A stretch of DNA of 64,000 nucleotides from Sabellastarte sp. h YS-2021 (Eukaryota > Annelida > Polychaeta > Sabellida > Sabellidae), in assembly GCA_964017235.1 (NCBI GenBank), contig OZ024933.1:59626255-59690254 (forward strand). Reading direction: 5' to 3'. Of this stretch, positions 23,387 through 32,705 are shown one piece after another. Within the stretch, counting starts at the first letter, position 1. Each line of letters starts with the position of its first letter. Under the pieces are notes generated by a model that ran no database searches, was not told the DNA's origin, and worked only from the letters and a program-made list of their open reading frames with translations. Made by a program: the position numbers and the translations under genes.

Positions 23387-23547
23387 ATGTTCAAAAATAG
23401 GACTTAATATAACTGGCCTTCAGAGTGCATCCAGTGGACCCGGAAAGTTTTCCAGTAAATATTGTTCACATTCTTGGTCAAATTCTCACAGATAATGGAG
23501 AGTGAGACTCTCTGAAGGCCATTATATTAAGTCCTATTTTTGAACAT
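23387..23547. mobile_element. 161-bp MITE / long inverted repeat
   Basis: The arm starting ATGTTCAAAAATAGGACTTA at 23387 (to about 23425) pairs with its reverse complement at about 23509-23547, with one missing base in about 39. The ~80-bp loop has no ORF. The single-strand form would be a long stable hairpin. No target duplication is obvious. It is probably a non-autonomous DNA transposon, and a transcript could also act as a small-RNA hairpin. Confidence 0.75.
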
Positions 23548-23654
23548 ATGAAGTAATTGAACTGCACAATCAGGATAAATGCAGCAAAATGGCAGAACTT
23601 AAGACAATGTATCAACTAGAAAAAGATTTTTGAAAACACAAAAAAACAGTGTTC

Positions 23655-24500
23655 TAATAAGCTTTAAAAATAGCCATCCTCGGTTGGCAAGAACCCCAGC
23701 CCACAGACACAAATAGGCAAATAGGTAAGATTGAGATTTAAGAAAATCTTATGAACCTCAGTAGCAAGAAGTATAGAGAACACACGAGATGTTCTGTCCC
23801 AAGCCCAAGCACCAATATATAAGACATCTTTGGCCAGTTTTGTATGATGACCCATTCGACCTTGGAGCAGACATCAAAAGTCAAGTTTGACACTTGCTAA
23901 AGATCCACAGGATGTGCTTTCTTACAAGTAGTTTTCATGTTTGGTAATTTTTATATGATGACCACTCGACCTTGGAGAAGACATCAAAAGTTTGGCACTT
24001 ACTGAAGATTCACAGGCAATGCTTTCTTTACAGGAACTTTTCATATTTTTCCCTATTATCTAGGGTAACTCTTAGGGCCACTGATAAGGGAGGTATAAGG
24101 CCTTTTTAATATGAGGACCCCCTATTTGACATTAAAGATGTATTTGTTCAGCTATTTTGTTTTTCAAAACCAGGCCACAATTACTTTCAGGCAAGCTTTC
24201 CTACCCATTTACATTTTGTGCAAATCTGATTAAGCTAGCTGCAATATTTAAAGTTTTAGAACATATTAATGAACAATCGGCTATGGCAGCCATATTGTTT
24301 TTTAAATGTCAAAATGTTTTACAGACATGTTTTCACAGCCATAAACAGCCTCTGCAAATTTGGTGAAGATATCTTCATAAATGAATTTGATACAAAGGTT
24401 TATGTAAAAATGTGACAAACGCATGCATACACACACACATAGAAGGCATTTCATAATCTCCCAAACTCCGCCTTTGACCAGCGGACAATAAAATGCAACT
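23655..24500. repeat. Interspersed module, related to 51690-52480
   Basis: Shares in the same order with 51690-52480: 'ggcaagaaccccagccc', 'agaagtatagagaa', 'gaccttgga/gcag', 'ctctcaggcaagctttccta' and 'cccatttacattttg', and 'cataatctccYaa...ataaatgcaactgtagtaac'. Divergence is about 20-25 percent by eye. Non-coding; probably a decayed element of the pearl/HINE-like class. Confidence 0.65.
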
Positions 24501-25201
24501 GTAGTAACGTTGGTTTTAATAGTGCCAATTTTTTCAAATAAAAGCGCAGGAAAAATCTGGGTCGAATTCACCTCCCTGGACATAATATATCCTGATTTGT
24601 CTGGATCTAAATCCCGACCTGACTTATGGCCAGTGTGTTTTTCTCCACCACCAGATGGGAAACTATGACAACAAACCATAGAGGTACAACAGACAAGTCG
24701 TGACAAGCCGAGTGACAATGCGAAAGAAAGACTGGAGAAGTTTAACGACTCACCACAACCAAACTTGAAGCATTACTGTATTACTGGCAATGCATTAGTG
24801 ATTCAGATTATAACCAAAAAAGCCACTTAACATAGAAAATTTTCATTAACAAGATTGCATCCTTTTCAAATATACAGAGGGGGTGTGCTTCTGGCAATAT
24901 CTTGTGTGACAATAAAAACCCTCTTGCTTGTGCCTGGCTTTTATACACCAAATTCAGACCTCTGGGAAAGACAGCTTCTAAAATCCTAGCCTCTGGGAAA
25001 TAACCAATTCTTGATGTAAAGGTAAACATGGTGTAGTTCTGGTAACGTGATGGAATCCAAATATTACAGTGACTTTCTCTGATCTAATTTTTTTTATTTT
25101 TTTACTGGTCAACATTTGATCCCTTTTTCCCAGAAATTACTCTGTTAAAACAGGTCGAGAATTTGAATATTATGTGACAAAATAAAAACACTTTTTCAAG
25201 T
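24501..25201. other. No gene recognised
   Basis: No coding or repeat signal. The longest ORF (24302-24718, minus) overlaps the repeat module and has no domain. Confidence 0.4.
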
Positions 25202-25319
25202 AGCATACACGTGGACCCTTTCTACCTTCTGATTACTTACACTGTTTTCTTCTCATTCTTAGCATACACGTGGACCCTTTCTACCTTCTGATTACTTACA
25301 CTGTTTTCTTCTCATTCTT
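25202..25319. repeat. Perfect 59-bp tandem duplication
   Basis: The 59 bases starting AGCATACACGTGGACCC occur twice in direct succession (25202-25260 and 25261-25319) with no mismatch, so the duplication is recent or an assembly product. Confidence 0.95.
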
Positions 25320-25795
25320 AACATAAGTTATTGTCATAGTTTTACCTCTCATCATACTGGAAATGGAGTGCAAATGAACAGTAAAAGGCTTCAGTGACAA
25401 AGATAAGCTAGTTTTATGATAGGACAAGACTGAAAGTGACAAGGACAAGACTGGAATGCTTAGAACAAGATGGGAAGTCCATGAAATATTAAACATGTTT
25501 GATGTTTGGCAAACCCTCCACACAAAGTCAGGAAATCACAACCAACCCTAACCGACTTTGTAAACATTGCTCCCGACCCTCGAAAAATCAGAAATCTGAA
25601 ACTTCCACTCAATCATCTACATGAAAAAGCAACATAACAACTAGGTCAAATTGTGATTTTAGTAACACAGTACATAATCAATTATGCAGTCAGATCAGGG
25701 ATATAAATTTTGCACACAAGGACCTGAATATGTAATCACAGGAAATGCTGAATATTCTATCATTTTTAGTTTTAAGCCAAACTTTGGTCAAAGAT
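25320..25795. other. Flank of DIRS-1, with a foldback-element remnant
   Basis: No gene. About 25485-25590 appears related in inverse orientation to the inner part of the 15556-16250 foldback element. Confidence 0.4.
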
Positions 25796-25837
25796 TTGGT
25801 TAATTTTATTCTAATTGGAATTTTTATAAATAAAAAT

Positions 25838-25998
25838 ACTTACATAATCCCAACAAATGCTTACGTGACCTACCGTTCGGTCAAGGACACAGACAATGTG
25901 TCTCGCCATTTTTTTTTACTGAAAGTACACACGTAAACCCCAGCGGGCACCTGCTGGAGGTTATATCTCCACTGTAAGTTGTCATTCTAATTTTGACC
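25838..25998. repeat. DIRS-1 left inverted terminal repeat
   Basis: Starts ACTTACATAATCCCAACAAA and ends ATTTTGACC. It is the inverse complement of 31104-31264 with few mismatches over ~161 bp. Confidence 0.93.
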
Positions 25999-26043
25999 CT
26001 ACCCCTCAGAAGATGGTAGAGGGGAGGAGGGTGGGACTCTCCT

Positions 26044-26147
26044 TGTTGGGATTATGTAAGTATTTTTATTTATAAAAATTCAAATTACAATAAAATTAAC
26101 CAATTTTATTGCATAAAAACGTACTTACATAATCCCAACAAATGCTT
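26044..26147. repeat. DIRS-1 internal complementary region (ICR)
   Basis: 26044-26103 is the reverse complement of the left tip (25796-25858). 26104-26147 is the reverse complement of the right tip (about 31240-31283). The two meet at AACCAA|TTTTATTGC, which is the junction expected of a circularised element. A few substitutions separate the ICR from the left tip. Confidence 0.92.
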
Positions 26148-26641
26148 GAATGCAGCCCTGAGGTCCATGGTGGGTAGACTTCTGAGGACTGTCAAGTGCT
26201 ATAGGAGAGTTCTTTAGGTTATACAGATACAAAAAATGTATAGAAACAATATGTCATACTACAAACACTGCAATATACTACATATAGGAATACTAGTATC
26301 ATTATTACTGTCATAGTCATTACAAGTACTGCTAAAGTGAAAAGTAATTGTAATAAAGTAGCTGTAAAGTACTCACCCACTTATGAAAGCAGCATGCTGT
26401 ACTGTACATCAAATAATATGCATGAATCCCTCCACCTTGTCTATACAGTAGTGCAGGGGTCAAAGGTCAGCTGTGCCCAGTTGAATAGAACTGCAACAGT
26501 CAGAGTGCAGCTGTCCCTCAAGCCAAGCAGCCATAACATGAATTCTTAACCATATCTTTGTTCCAAAAATCAAAGTCCTAGTACATTCCAGTCCAATTCC
26601 ATACATCCTGAAAACATAAAGGCTGATTATATTATTAAGTC

Positions 26642-27240
26642 TCAATTGTTCACTATATGCTGTGCAGACACAATGGGACCTAACTTAAAAATATCATCAT
26701 TTTCCCAGCAAATATCTTTCAAATAAAAATTTGTGAAAGTATTGTGGGACTTCCAGTAACAGCAGCTCAAGACATGCTCTAAGGAGATACCTCCTTTAAA
26801 TGCTAATGATGCAGCCATAGCTCTAACATCATGAGCTCTAACCTGAGTGACCTGTTGATCAGCCATATCTGAAGACTGATAGCAAGTTTGAATGGTGTGT
26901 TTGATCCACTGGGAAATGGTTATTCTTGTGATATCCTTAGAATAACCCTCCCTAAGTGATACAAAGAGCAGGGCCTTGCCCTTTCTCATGGATTTGGTCT
27001 TCTCTAAATAGACCTTGAGGGCCCTAACTGGACAAAGTGACTTGTCCTCCACCAGCGAACTGTCCAACATGGTAGTAAGAGCTGGTATCACAACTGGTTT
27101 TATGGAATCAGGGCCATCCGAAGCCAATTGGTTTTTGGCCAGGAATGCTGGAGAAGGAGAAACTGTGACCTGTGACCAATTTCTCCTTGAAGAGACAGAA
27201 GAGTGAGTCCATGCATGTATCTCACTCCTTCTTTTTTCCT
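26642..27240 (-). pseudogene. DIRS-1 tyrosine recombinase, catalytic C-terminal part
   Basis: Encodes the C-terminal catalytic domain of a tyrosine recombinase, which would join the element's circular form to the chromosome. The HxxR box is visible (VRAHDVRAMAAS, near 26845), as is the final W/H...Y region (CYWKSHNTFTNFYLKD, near 26735) with the likely nucleophile Tyr in NFYL. The first Arg box lies at the 27220-27240 border (ASGKK(R)SEIHAW by comparison with DIRS-2). An extra A in the A-run at about 27233-27238 shifts the frame there, separating this part from the N-terminal part. Otherwise the domain looks intact. Confidence 0.85.
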
Positions 27241-27989
27241 GAGGCTAAAGCCAACAGGAACACTGTCTTGTAAGTTAGCCACTTCAAAGGAGCCTCAGAC
27301 AAGGGCTCAACGGGAGGTTTTGTCAAGCCTAGCAGGACCAAAGAGAGGTCCCATGTAGGTATGGACCTATTTGGTTTAGGTCTATCCCTGGTGAAGCTGG
27401 CAATAAGTCTATTCAGTTCTAGACTTTTTGAGATGAGTTCACCCTGAGAACCCAAAGCATCAGCTATTGCTGTTCTATAACCAGTAATTGTAGCTGGTTT
27501 GAGGTTTTTGACTGTGAACAGGTAGTTTAAAAATTCTGCTACCTGGGGAACAGTTGTTGAGGTGATGTCCACCTTATTCTGTGAGCACCATTGACCATAA
27601 ATGGCCCACCTTGATTGATAGACTTTTCTTGAGGATTCCCTCTGAGGTGCCTTAATTCTTTCTGCCACCTCAGATGAGAATCTTCCAGAATTGGATTCCT
27701 GGAATCCAGAAGCCACACATGTAGATTCAGGTACTCCACGTTGTTGTGGAACCTGTTGGAATGTGGCTGTTTCAGAAGTGTCTTCCAGTGAGGGAGCTGT
27801 AGGGGTACCCTGGTCGAGAGATCCACCAGATCCCAAAACCATGGCATCCCTGGCCACCCTGGAGCCAGTACTATCATCCTGCATGGGTATGTTATTATTT
27901 TTTGAATTACTTGTGGCAGGATGGCTACTGGACAGAAGACATAGCCGTCTAGGCCTTCCCAACAGATATTCAATGCATCTATTTTCCAA
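27222..27989 (-). pseudogene. DIRS-1 tyrosine recombinase, N-terminal SAM-like domain
   Basis: The frame runs from about 27989, but the recognisable core-binding domain starts near 27665 ('FSSEVAERIKAPQRESSRKV', then 'WAIYGQWCSQNKVDI' and 'YRTAIADALGSQG'). This helical domain grips DNA ahead of the catalytic domain. The upstream half of this frame overlaps the connector read in another frame. The frame ends in KKKE at the A-run frameshift, just at the first catalytic Arg box. Confidence 0.85.
27539..27985 (-). pseudogene. DIRS-1 connector (methyltransferase-derived region) between RNase H and recombinase
   Basis: Read in a third frame: 'WKIDALNICWEGLDGYVF', 'VIQKII', 'VLAPGWPGMPWFWDLVDLS', 'LHVWLL'. 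The D-A-L/F...W...P..WP...WF pattern follows RNase H in DIRS-type elements, where it has been linked to a Dam-like methyltransferase. The N/D-P-P-W motif is not recognisable here. Compared with DIRS-2, a stretch of roughly 20-25 residues around 'DLFATHLN' is missing at the junction, which also changes the frame. That deletion is a disabling lesion. Confidence 0.7.
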
Positions 27990-29589
27990 GCCTTTTTTTG
28001 CAAATTTTGCAAATTTGGTTGAATATCTGTTGGTGAAGTGACCACTCTGTTTGTATGACCTTGTCCCTTCTTGATAGGGAGTCTATCACATATATGGATC
28101 CAGGTACATGTCTTGCTCTTATCTGGATCCTTCTGGAATTTGTAAATGCCAGAATTCTCCAGATAAGAGCACACATTTCTATGGAATGGGTGCCTCCTTC
28201 TTTGTTCAGATAAGATACTACTGTACTGTTGTCTGAACAGATGAGCACGCTTTGACCTTGCAAGTGCTCCTGAAACCCCTTTAGGGCCAGAAGAACAGCT
28301 TTTAGCTCCAATACGTTGATGTGAAGCTGAGCCTCCTTGTTTGACCAGAGGCCACTGAGGACTATTTCGTTCAAGTGAGCTCCCCAGCCTTTTTGGGAGG
28401 CATCTGTGAACACCAAAGTGTTGTGAACATGAGGATGGAGAGGAGAACCTGCCATAAGATTTTGTAGATCCTCCCACCATTTGAGATAATTCAGGAAATT
28501 CCTTGTTACTGGAATGTTTTTGTCCAGTGACTGGGGAAACTTCCAGTTTGACCTTAGGTACCACTGAAAAGGTCTCATGTGCAACCTTCCCAGAGGTACT
28601 GTTTTTTCTAAGGAAGCTAATGTCCCTATGAGTGACATGAGCTTTCTTGGAGTCAAGACTAATGACTTTCTGATGGAAACAGTCTGAACTTTCAACCGAT
28701 CGAGTTTCTTTTGGGTTGGAAAAACCAGACCCTTCTGAAGATCGAAGTGATAACCCAGAAAATCTAGTTTTTGTGTGGGAACCAATTCCGATTTTTGGAA
28801 ATTGATGAGCCAGCCTAGTTCTTGGACCAATTTCACTAATTTTTCCGAATCTTTGAGACATTGATCTTTTGTTGGTGACCGAAGAAGCCAGTCGTCCAGA
28901 TATTGATGGATTCTGAGGTTCCTGGCTTGAGCTATGAGTTTTACCTCTTTCACAATGCGAGTAAACTCTAGGGGAGCTGTTGCAACACCAAAAGGGAGAG
29001 CCTGAAATTGGAAAACCCCTTTTTTTGTTTGAAATCTCAGATATTTTTGAGATTGTGGGTGAATTGGAACATGAAAATAAGCGTCTGTGAGGTCTCTCGA
29101 GGTGACCCACTCCCCCTGTCGAATCGACTTCCTGATAGATTCGGCTGTTTCCATTTTGAATGTCGGTACATGTAAATGGTTGTTTAACATACTTAAATCT
29201 ATCACTGGTCTCCACCTTTTCATAGGTTTGGGTACCAGAAATAGTCTGCTGTAATATCCCAGAGTAGAGGGTTTCCTGACATGAGTTATCGCCTTTTTTG
29301 CAAGCATGGCCTGAACCGCTTCGTGGAGAGCGCCATCTTTGTTTTTGTTGTGATATTTGCTCAAAATGAGCGGAATTTTTGACAATTTGGGTAGAATTTT
29401 GAAGTCTAGGCGATAACCATGTTGTAGTAAACTTACTACTCTGGGATGTGCTTGATTTTTTGCCCATACCTGCCAAAAATCCTGCAATCTTGTCCCTGGA
29501 AAGTCACTTCCTCTTTCCGCCTCTGCCTCCTCACGATGCGCGCGCAGAGAAGTGGTTATAGGTTGAGTTTTGCTGCATTCGCTTGTCAT
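27979..29589 (-). CDS. DIRS-1 reverse transcriptase and RNase H
   Basis: A 536-residue open frame with an ATG at 29589. The reverse transcriptase covers roughly residues 100-330: SRLFLVPKP and RWRPVIDLS (113-132), catalytic DLTDAYFHVPIH (166-177), LPFGVATAP (198-206), YLDDWL (230-235) and FLGYHFDLQ. RNase H follows, with FTDASQKGWGAHL, the ELKA segment, CSDNSTVVSYLNKEGG and ARHVPG...DSLSRR. All main catalytic residues are present, so this segment could still code for an active enzyme. The C-terminus ends early (CKKRLGK) at the deletion noted for the connector. The N-terminus overlaps the gag frame by ~59 bp. Confidence 0.9.
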   Translation of the reverse strand: MTSECSKTQPITTSLRAHREEAEAERGSDFPGTRLQDFWQVWAKNQAHPRVVSLLQHGYRLDFKILPKLSKIPLILSKYHNKNKDGALHEAVQAMLAKKAITHVRKPSTLGYYSRLFLVPKPMKRWRPVIDLSMLNNHLHVPTFKMETAESIRKSIRQGEWVTSRDLTDAYFHVPIHPQSQKYLRFQTKKGVFQFQALPFGVATAPLEFTRIVKEVKLIAQARNLRIHQYLDDWLLRSPTKDQCLKDSEKLVKLVQELGWLINFQKSELVPTQKLDFLGYHFDLQKGLVFPTQKKLDRLKVQTVSIRKSLVLTPRKLMSLIGTLASLEKTVPLGRLHMRPFQWYLRSNWKFPQSLDKNIPVTRNFLNYLKWWEDLQNLMAGSPLHPHVHNTLVFTDASQKGWGAHLNEIVLSGLWSNKEAQLHINVLELKAVLLALKGFQEHLQGQSVLICSDNSTVVSYLNKEGGTHSIEMCALIWRILAFTNSRRIQIRARHVPGSIYVIDSLSRRDKVIQTEWSLHQQIFNQICKICKKRLGK

Positions 29590-31063
29590 GAAACGACCTG
29601 GTATTCTCCTGAGATTTTGGATGTGAAGATCTCCCGAAATCGAAGTTCTTAACAGAATCTCTGTATGACTTTGACTCAGAATCCTTCAAAATGGAGAGTC
29701 TTTTGATCATGTTATCCTCAACCTGGGATAGGATATCCGAATTGAAAACTTCCCGCTGGTCAAAATGATCAGTACGCAAGTTTGCCAAGTCCTTAGGACC
29801 CAATTTTGAGCTGCAGTCCTCCAATAAGCTGTCTCTCCTTGCAAGTAGCATATTGCAGGCCAGAGTCATATTTTGTTTGAGGACTGTATCCAGAGCTATC
29901 TCTAAGGAGGATGTGACAGAAGCCTGTAGCTGAGAATATTTAATCATGAGATCTGCTGATTCCCTGATGGTATCCAGATCTTCTGAACCTTTAATTTCAG
30001 TAGCTAACTCCTGGATTCTATTGTTGAGCTCCTCAATGGCCATTTTACACCCCACTACATGGCCCAAGATTTGAACATTCTCTCTGCAAACTGTCTCTTG
30101 CACAATAAATTGTTTGGAAGGTACAGATATGGAAGCTGACAAAGACTTTACTTTGGATATGTTGAAGTATGAGTCAGGTAGTTTTGGAGCTCTCAAAGGA
30201 GTATTTTGAGGAGAGGTAGTGTAGTATATCATGTCAGGCCTCTCAAAGGCCAAAAACTGTCCCTGAGATAGTGATTCAGAGCTGGACTTGTCTTTTACTG
30301 TGGTTCCAGAGGCCTTCCTGAACCTATAGTCCCACATGGACTGTATATCCTGAACAGGAGGTAAAGCCAGATTCTGCTTTCTCACCACCTGCTTGGAAGG
30401 TTTCTTAGAAAATGCAGAGGGAGCCACAAGGCACTCCACTTGTGGTACCTCTAAATCCAATAAATTCCTGATGGCATTGAGCATCTCTACATAGGAGGGA
30501 TCTAACTCCTGGGAGTGAGAGTCTGTATCCCCCTGAGGAGACCTAGATCTGTGGCGTTTCGTTGCAGGTAAATAGGATTCCTCATCAGAAAGTTCCCCCT
30601 CTGAGGGGACTGGTCTGGTCTGGGAGACAGGGGCACACATACCCTGCTCCTGAGAGAGGAAGAGCTGTTTTGGAAGATGTAGGTTTATCCCTGCTCTTGA
30701 ACTCCTCAAACTGAGAAGCCAGGGAAGATAACTAATTATTCATAGCCTTTAGCATCTCCTGAAGAGATGAATCAGAAGTAGAAGAGGTGGAAGTTGAGGA
30801 CTTTGAAGGAGTTGGCTCATCCAACAGAGAATCATCGAACTTCTCAGTAACTTTACTTTTTGAAGATTTCTTCCTATGAGGAATTTTCAAAGCACCAGCA
30901 CAAATAGTGCAATCAGATTCCTTACCAATAACACATTTATCCTTGCCTTTCTTGTCATTTCTACATTTCAAGCAAGCCTGGTGATTGTCCCAAGGCAACA
31001 TATCACCCGAGCAAATGGAACAGGCAACATATCACCCGAGCAAATGGAACATTTTTCGGACAT
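29531..31063 (-). pseudogene. DIRS-1 gag-like ORF, disrupted
   Basis: The likely start is the ATG at 31061-31063. It opens with Cys/His pairs (KCSICSG, H..CLKC, CTIC), a probable zinc-binding module, then a basic Ser-rich stretch and a long helical region (30600-29700; 'VVGCKMAIEELNNRIQEL'). Three lesions are seen: a 29-bp tandem duplication inside the zinc module (30994-31051), an in-frame TAG at about 30732, and a frame change near 30650. The main 30709-29531 frame begins at a TTG, not an ATG, because of these breaks. A packaging/nucleic-acid-binding role is inferred from position. Confidence 0.75.
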
Positions 31064-31103
31064 CTTTGAAGCACCAAAATAGAACGCGTGTGTACTTGAC
31101 GGC

Positions 31104-31264
31104 GGTCAAAATAAGAATGACAACTTACAGTGGAGATATAACCTCCAGCAGGTGCCCGCTGGGGTTTACGTGTGTACTTTCAGTGAAAAAAAATGGCGAG
31201 ACACATTGTCTGTGTCCTTGACCGAACGGTAGGTCACGTAAGCATTTGTTGGGATTATGTAAGT
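31104..31264. repeat. DIRS-1 right inverted terminal repeat
   Basis: Inverse complement of 25838-25998. The element ends beyond it in GTACGTTTTTATGCAATAAAA (to 31283), which is copied in the ICR. Confidence 0.93.
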
Positions 31265-31494
31265 ACGTTTTTATGCAATAAAAATGTTTATTACCCTTAA
31301 AATCATGAAAACTGAATAATATTTGTACCAATTATGCCTGATATGCATGGAGCCATTTTCAACATGGTCCTTTAATTGGTAAATTTAAAGCCAAAATTAT
31401 AAAGTGATTCCTGGGAGTTTCAGGTGACCCAAAAGTAGATGTTCCCTTGTGGTAGATGTACACCCAACTGTCAAATATGAATGAAAAGTCCCTT

Positions 31495-31735
31495 TTATTT
31501 ATTTATTTACCCATTTATTTATTTACTTATTTATTTATACTGGGTTTTAACAACACTGTATATGTCATAGCACAATGGGTAGTTTTATGCACAGAAGAAA
31601 CCAGTACATACACTTGGTCAAGATTCTGTACTGTAAACTGCCAACCATCGGTAAGCAACTATCAACTTTCCCACATAGCTCAGAGGTGGGAGGTGAGTGT
31701 GTTACCACTGTGGTCCCTAAAACAATTCCCTTTAA
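31495..31735 (-). mobile_element. SINE-1, diverged copy
   Basis: Same order as 12614-12848: a TTTATT-rich tail, 'gggttttaacaacactgta', 'ggtagtt', 'agaRgaaaccagtacataca', 'tactgtaaactgcc', and the head 'cagaggtgggagg...gtgttaccac'. The B-box region is deleted, so it cannot be a polymerase III promoter any longer. Confidence 0.8.
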
Positions 31736-32491
31736 CAATATCAGTTTGAGAATAATACTGTCCATAAGAGAAATGTAAAAAATACAGCTAACTTGCATGG
31801 TATCCTTTACTATCACTGTAATATCCATAAACAGGATTTAAAAAAAATACTCAGCACCACGTTAGAAAATAAGGAAAAAAGGACCAAAAAGAGATGAAGA
31901 TATGGCGCTAGATACCAAGAACACTGTTTTTATGTTGTGTTAATATGTTATTACACAAAACTATTTGTATCAAACTATGTCTAATAGTTTTGGAGAAGAT
32001 GTTGCTGACACAGATGCTAATGCTGGGGAGATTATAACAATATGCAAGCTGACATAAAAAGATATGTCGAGTGATATAAAAATAGCACATTTCTCCCAAC
32101 TAGTTAGCATATGAATATAGAACATTACAATTTTTTTTTTCTTTCATCAATGACAAAACCAGAAAAAAAACTCTTTATATCTCAATTCTGACAAGTCTTT
32201 GGCCATTTTTGTCCTGCCTATATGGTGGTTGTTTCATCTATGATATGTTAGAATATAATGTTGTCCAAGATCAAACATGAATTTTGTCAAGAAATTTGCG
32301 GATAACCTTGAAGTAAATATAATTTTTTTTCTGTTACCATGAAGGACAAGGTCATATTAACCCTCCATATGTTACATGATTCTGACCCAAAAAGTCTGAA
32401 CATTGTTTGTTTTGCAGAAAATTCATGCCAACATGACACAACTAATGCCAGAGCGACTGCCTACATTTCACACAATCTCTTTAAACAGAGG
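31736..32491. other. Intergenic, with a remnant of the pearl/HINE-like tail
   Basis: 31976-32062 ('gttttggagaagatgttgctgacacagatgc' to 'gctgacataaaaa') is a diverged copy of the end of the 18477-21842 family. The MZT2 polyadenylation region should lie in this interval; I see no clear signal. Confidence 0.5.
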
Positions 32492-32705
32492 CTATCGTTT
32501 ATCTATCCTTGACCTTCCTCTGGGTGGATTGTTTCTTCCATGAGATGTAGGGATGGAAGAATGTCCACTGGGTGCCGAACTCACATGACTAGTGTCTGCA
32601 GTCTCATCGTGTGATTGTTTTTTACTGTGATTGGTGACGATAGACTTCAACATGCGCTCGATGGCTGTTGGAGCCACATTCATTCTTTGAAGATCCAATA
32701 AAATC
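32492..32705 (-). CDS. MZT2: MZT2 coding exon 3 (terminal)
   Basis: Acceptor TATTGTAG before 32705. Carries the LDLQRMNVAP core helix and the Ser/His/Arg-rich tail, with the stop at 32492-32494. Confidence 0.92.

Larger units (their letters stand above)
25796..31283 (-). mobile_element. DIRS-1: complete-length DIRS retrotransposon with ITRs and ICR
   Basis: A 5.49-kb element read on the minus strand: gag (29531-31063), reverse transcriptase/RNase H (27979-29589), a connector region, and tyrosine recombinase (26642-27989). It is bounded by ~161-bp inverted terminal repeats (25838-25998 and 31104-31264) whose unmatched outer tips differ. Inside the recombinase-side end lies an internal complementary region (26044-26147) made of the complement of the left tip joined to the complement of the right tip. 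This is the layout known from Dictyostelium DIRS-1, whose replication is thought to go through a circle and a recombinase rather than an integrase. The ends are TTGG...ATAAAA with no target duplication evident. The copy is dead: frameshifts, a stop and a tandem duplication in coding regions. Confidence 0.93.

Noticed and set aside
24302-24718. 138-codon minus ORF
   Set aside because: Lies partly in the interspersed module shared with 51690-52480, where the frame is not conserved.
28000-29476. Upstream half of a 645-codon minus frame overlapping the DIRS-1 RT
   Set aside because: It is a shadow of the RT/RNase H frame; only its end (27539-27985) carries recognisable element sequence.
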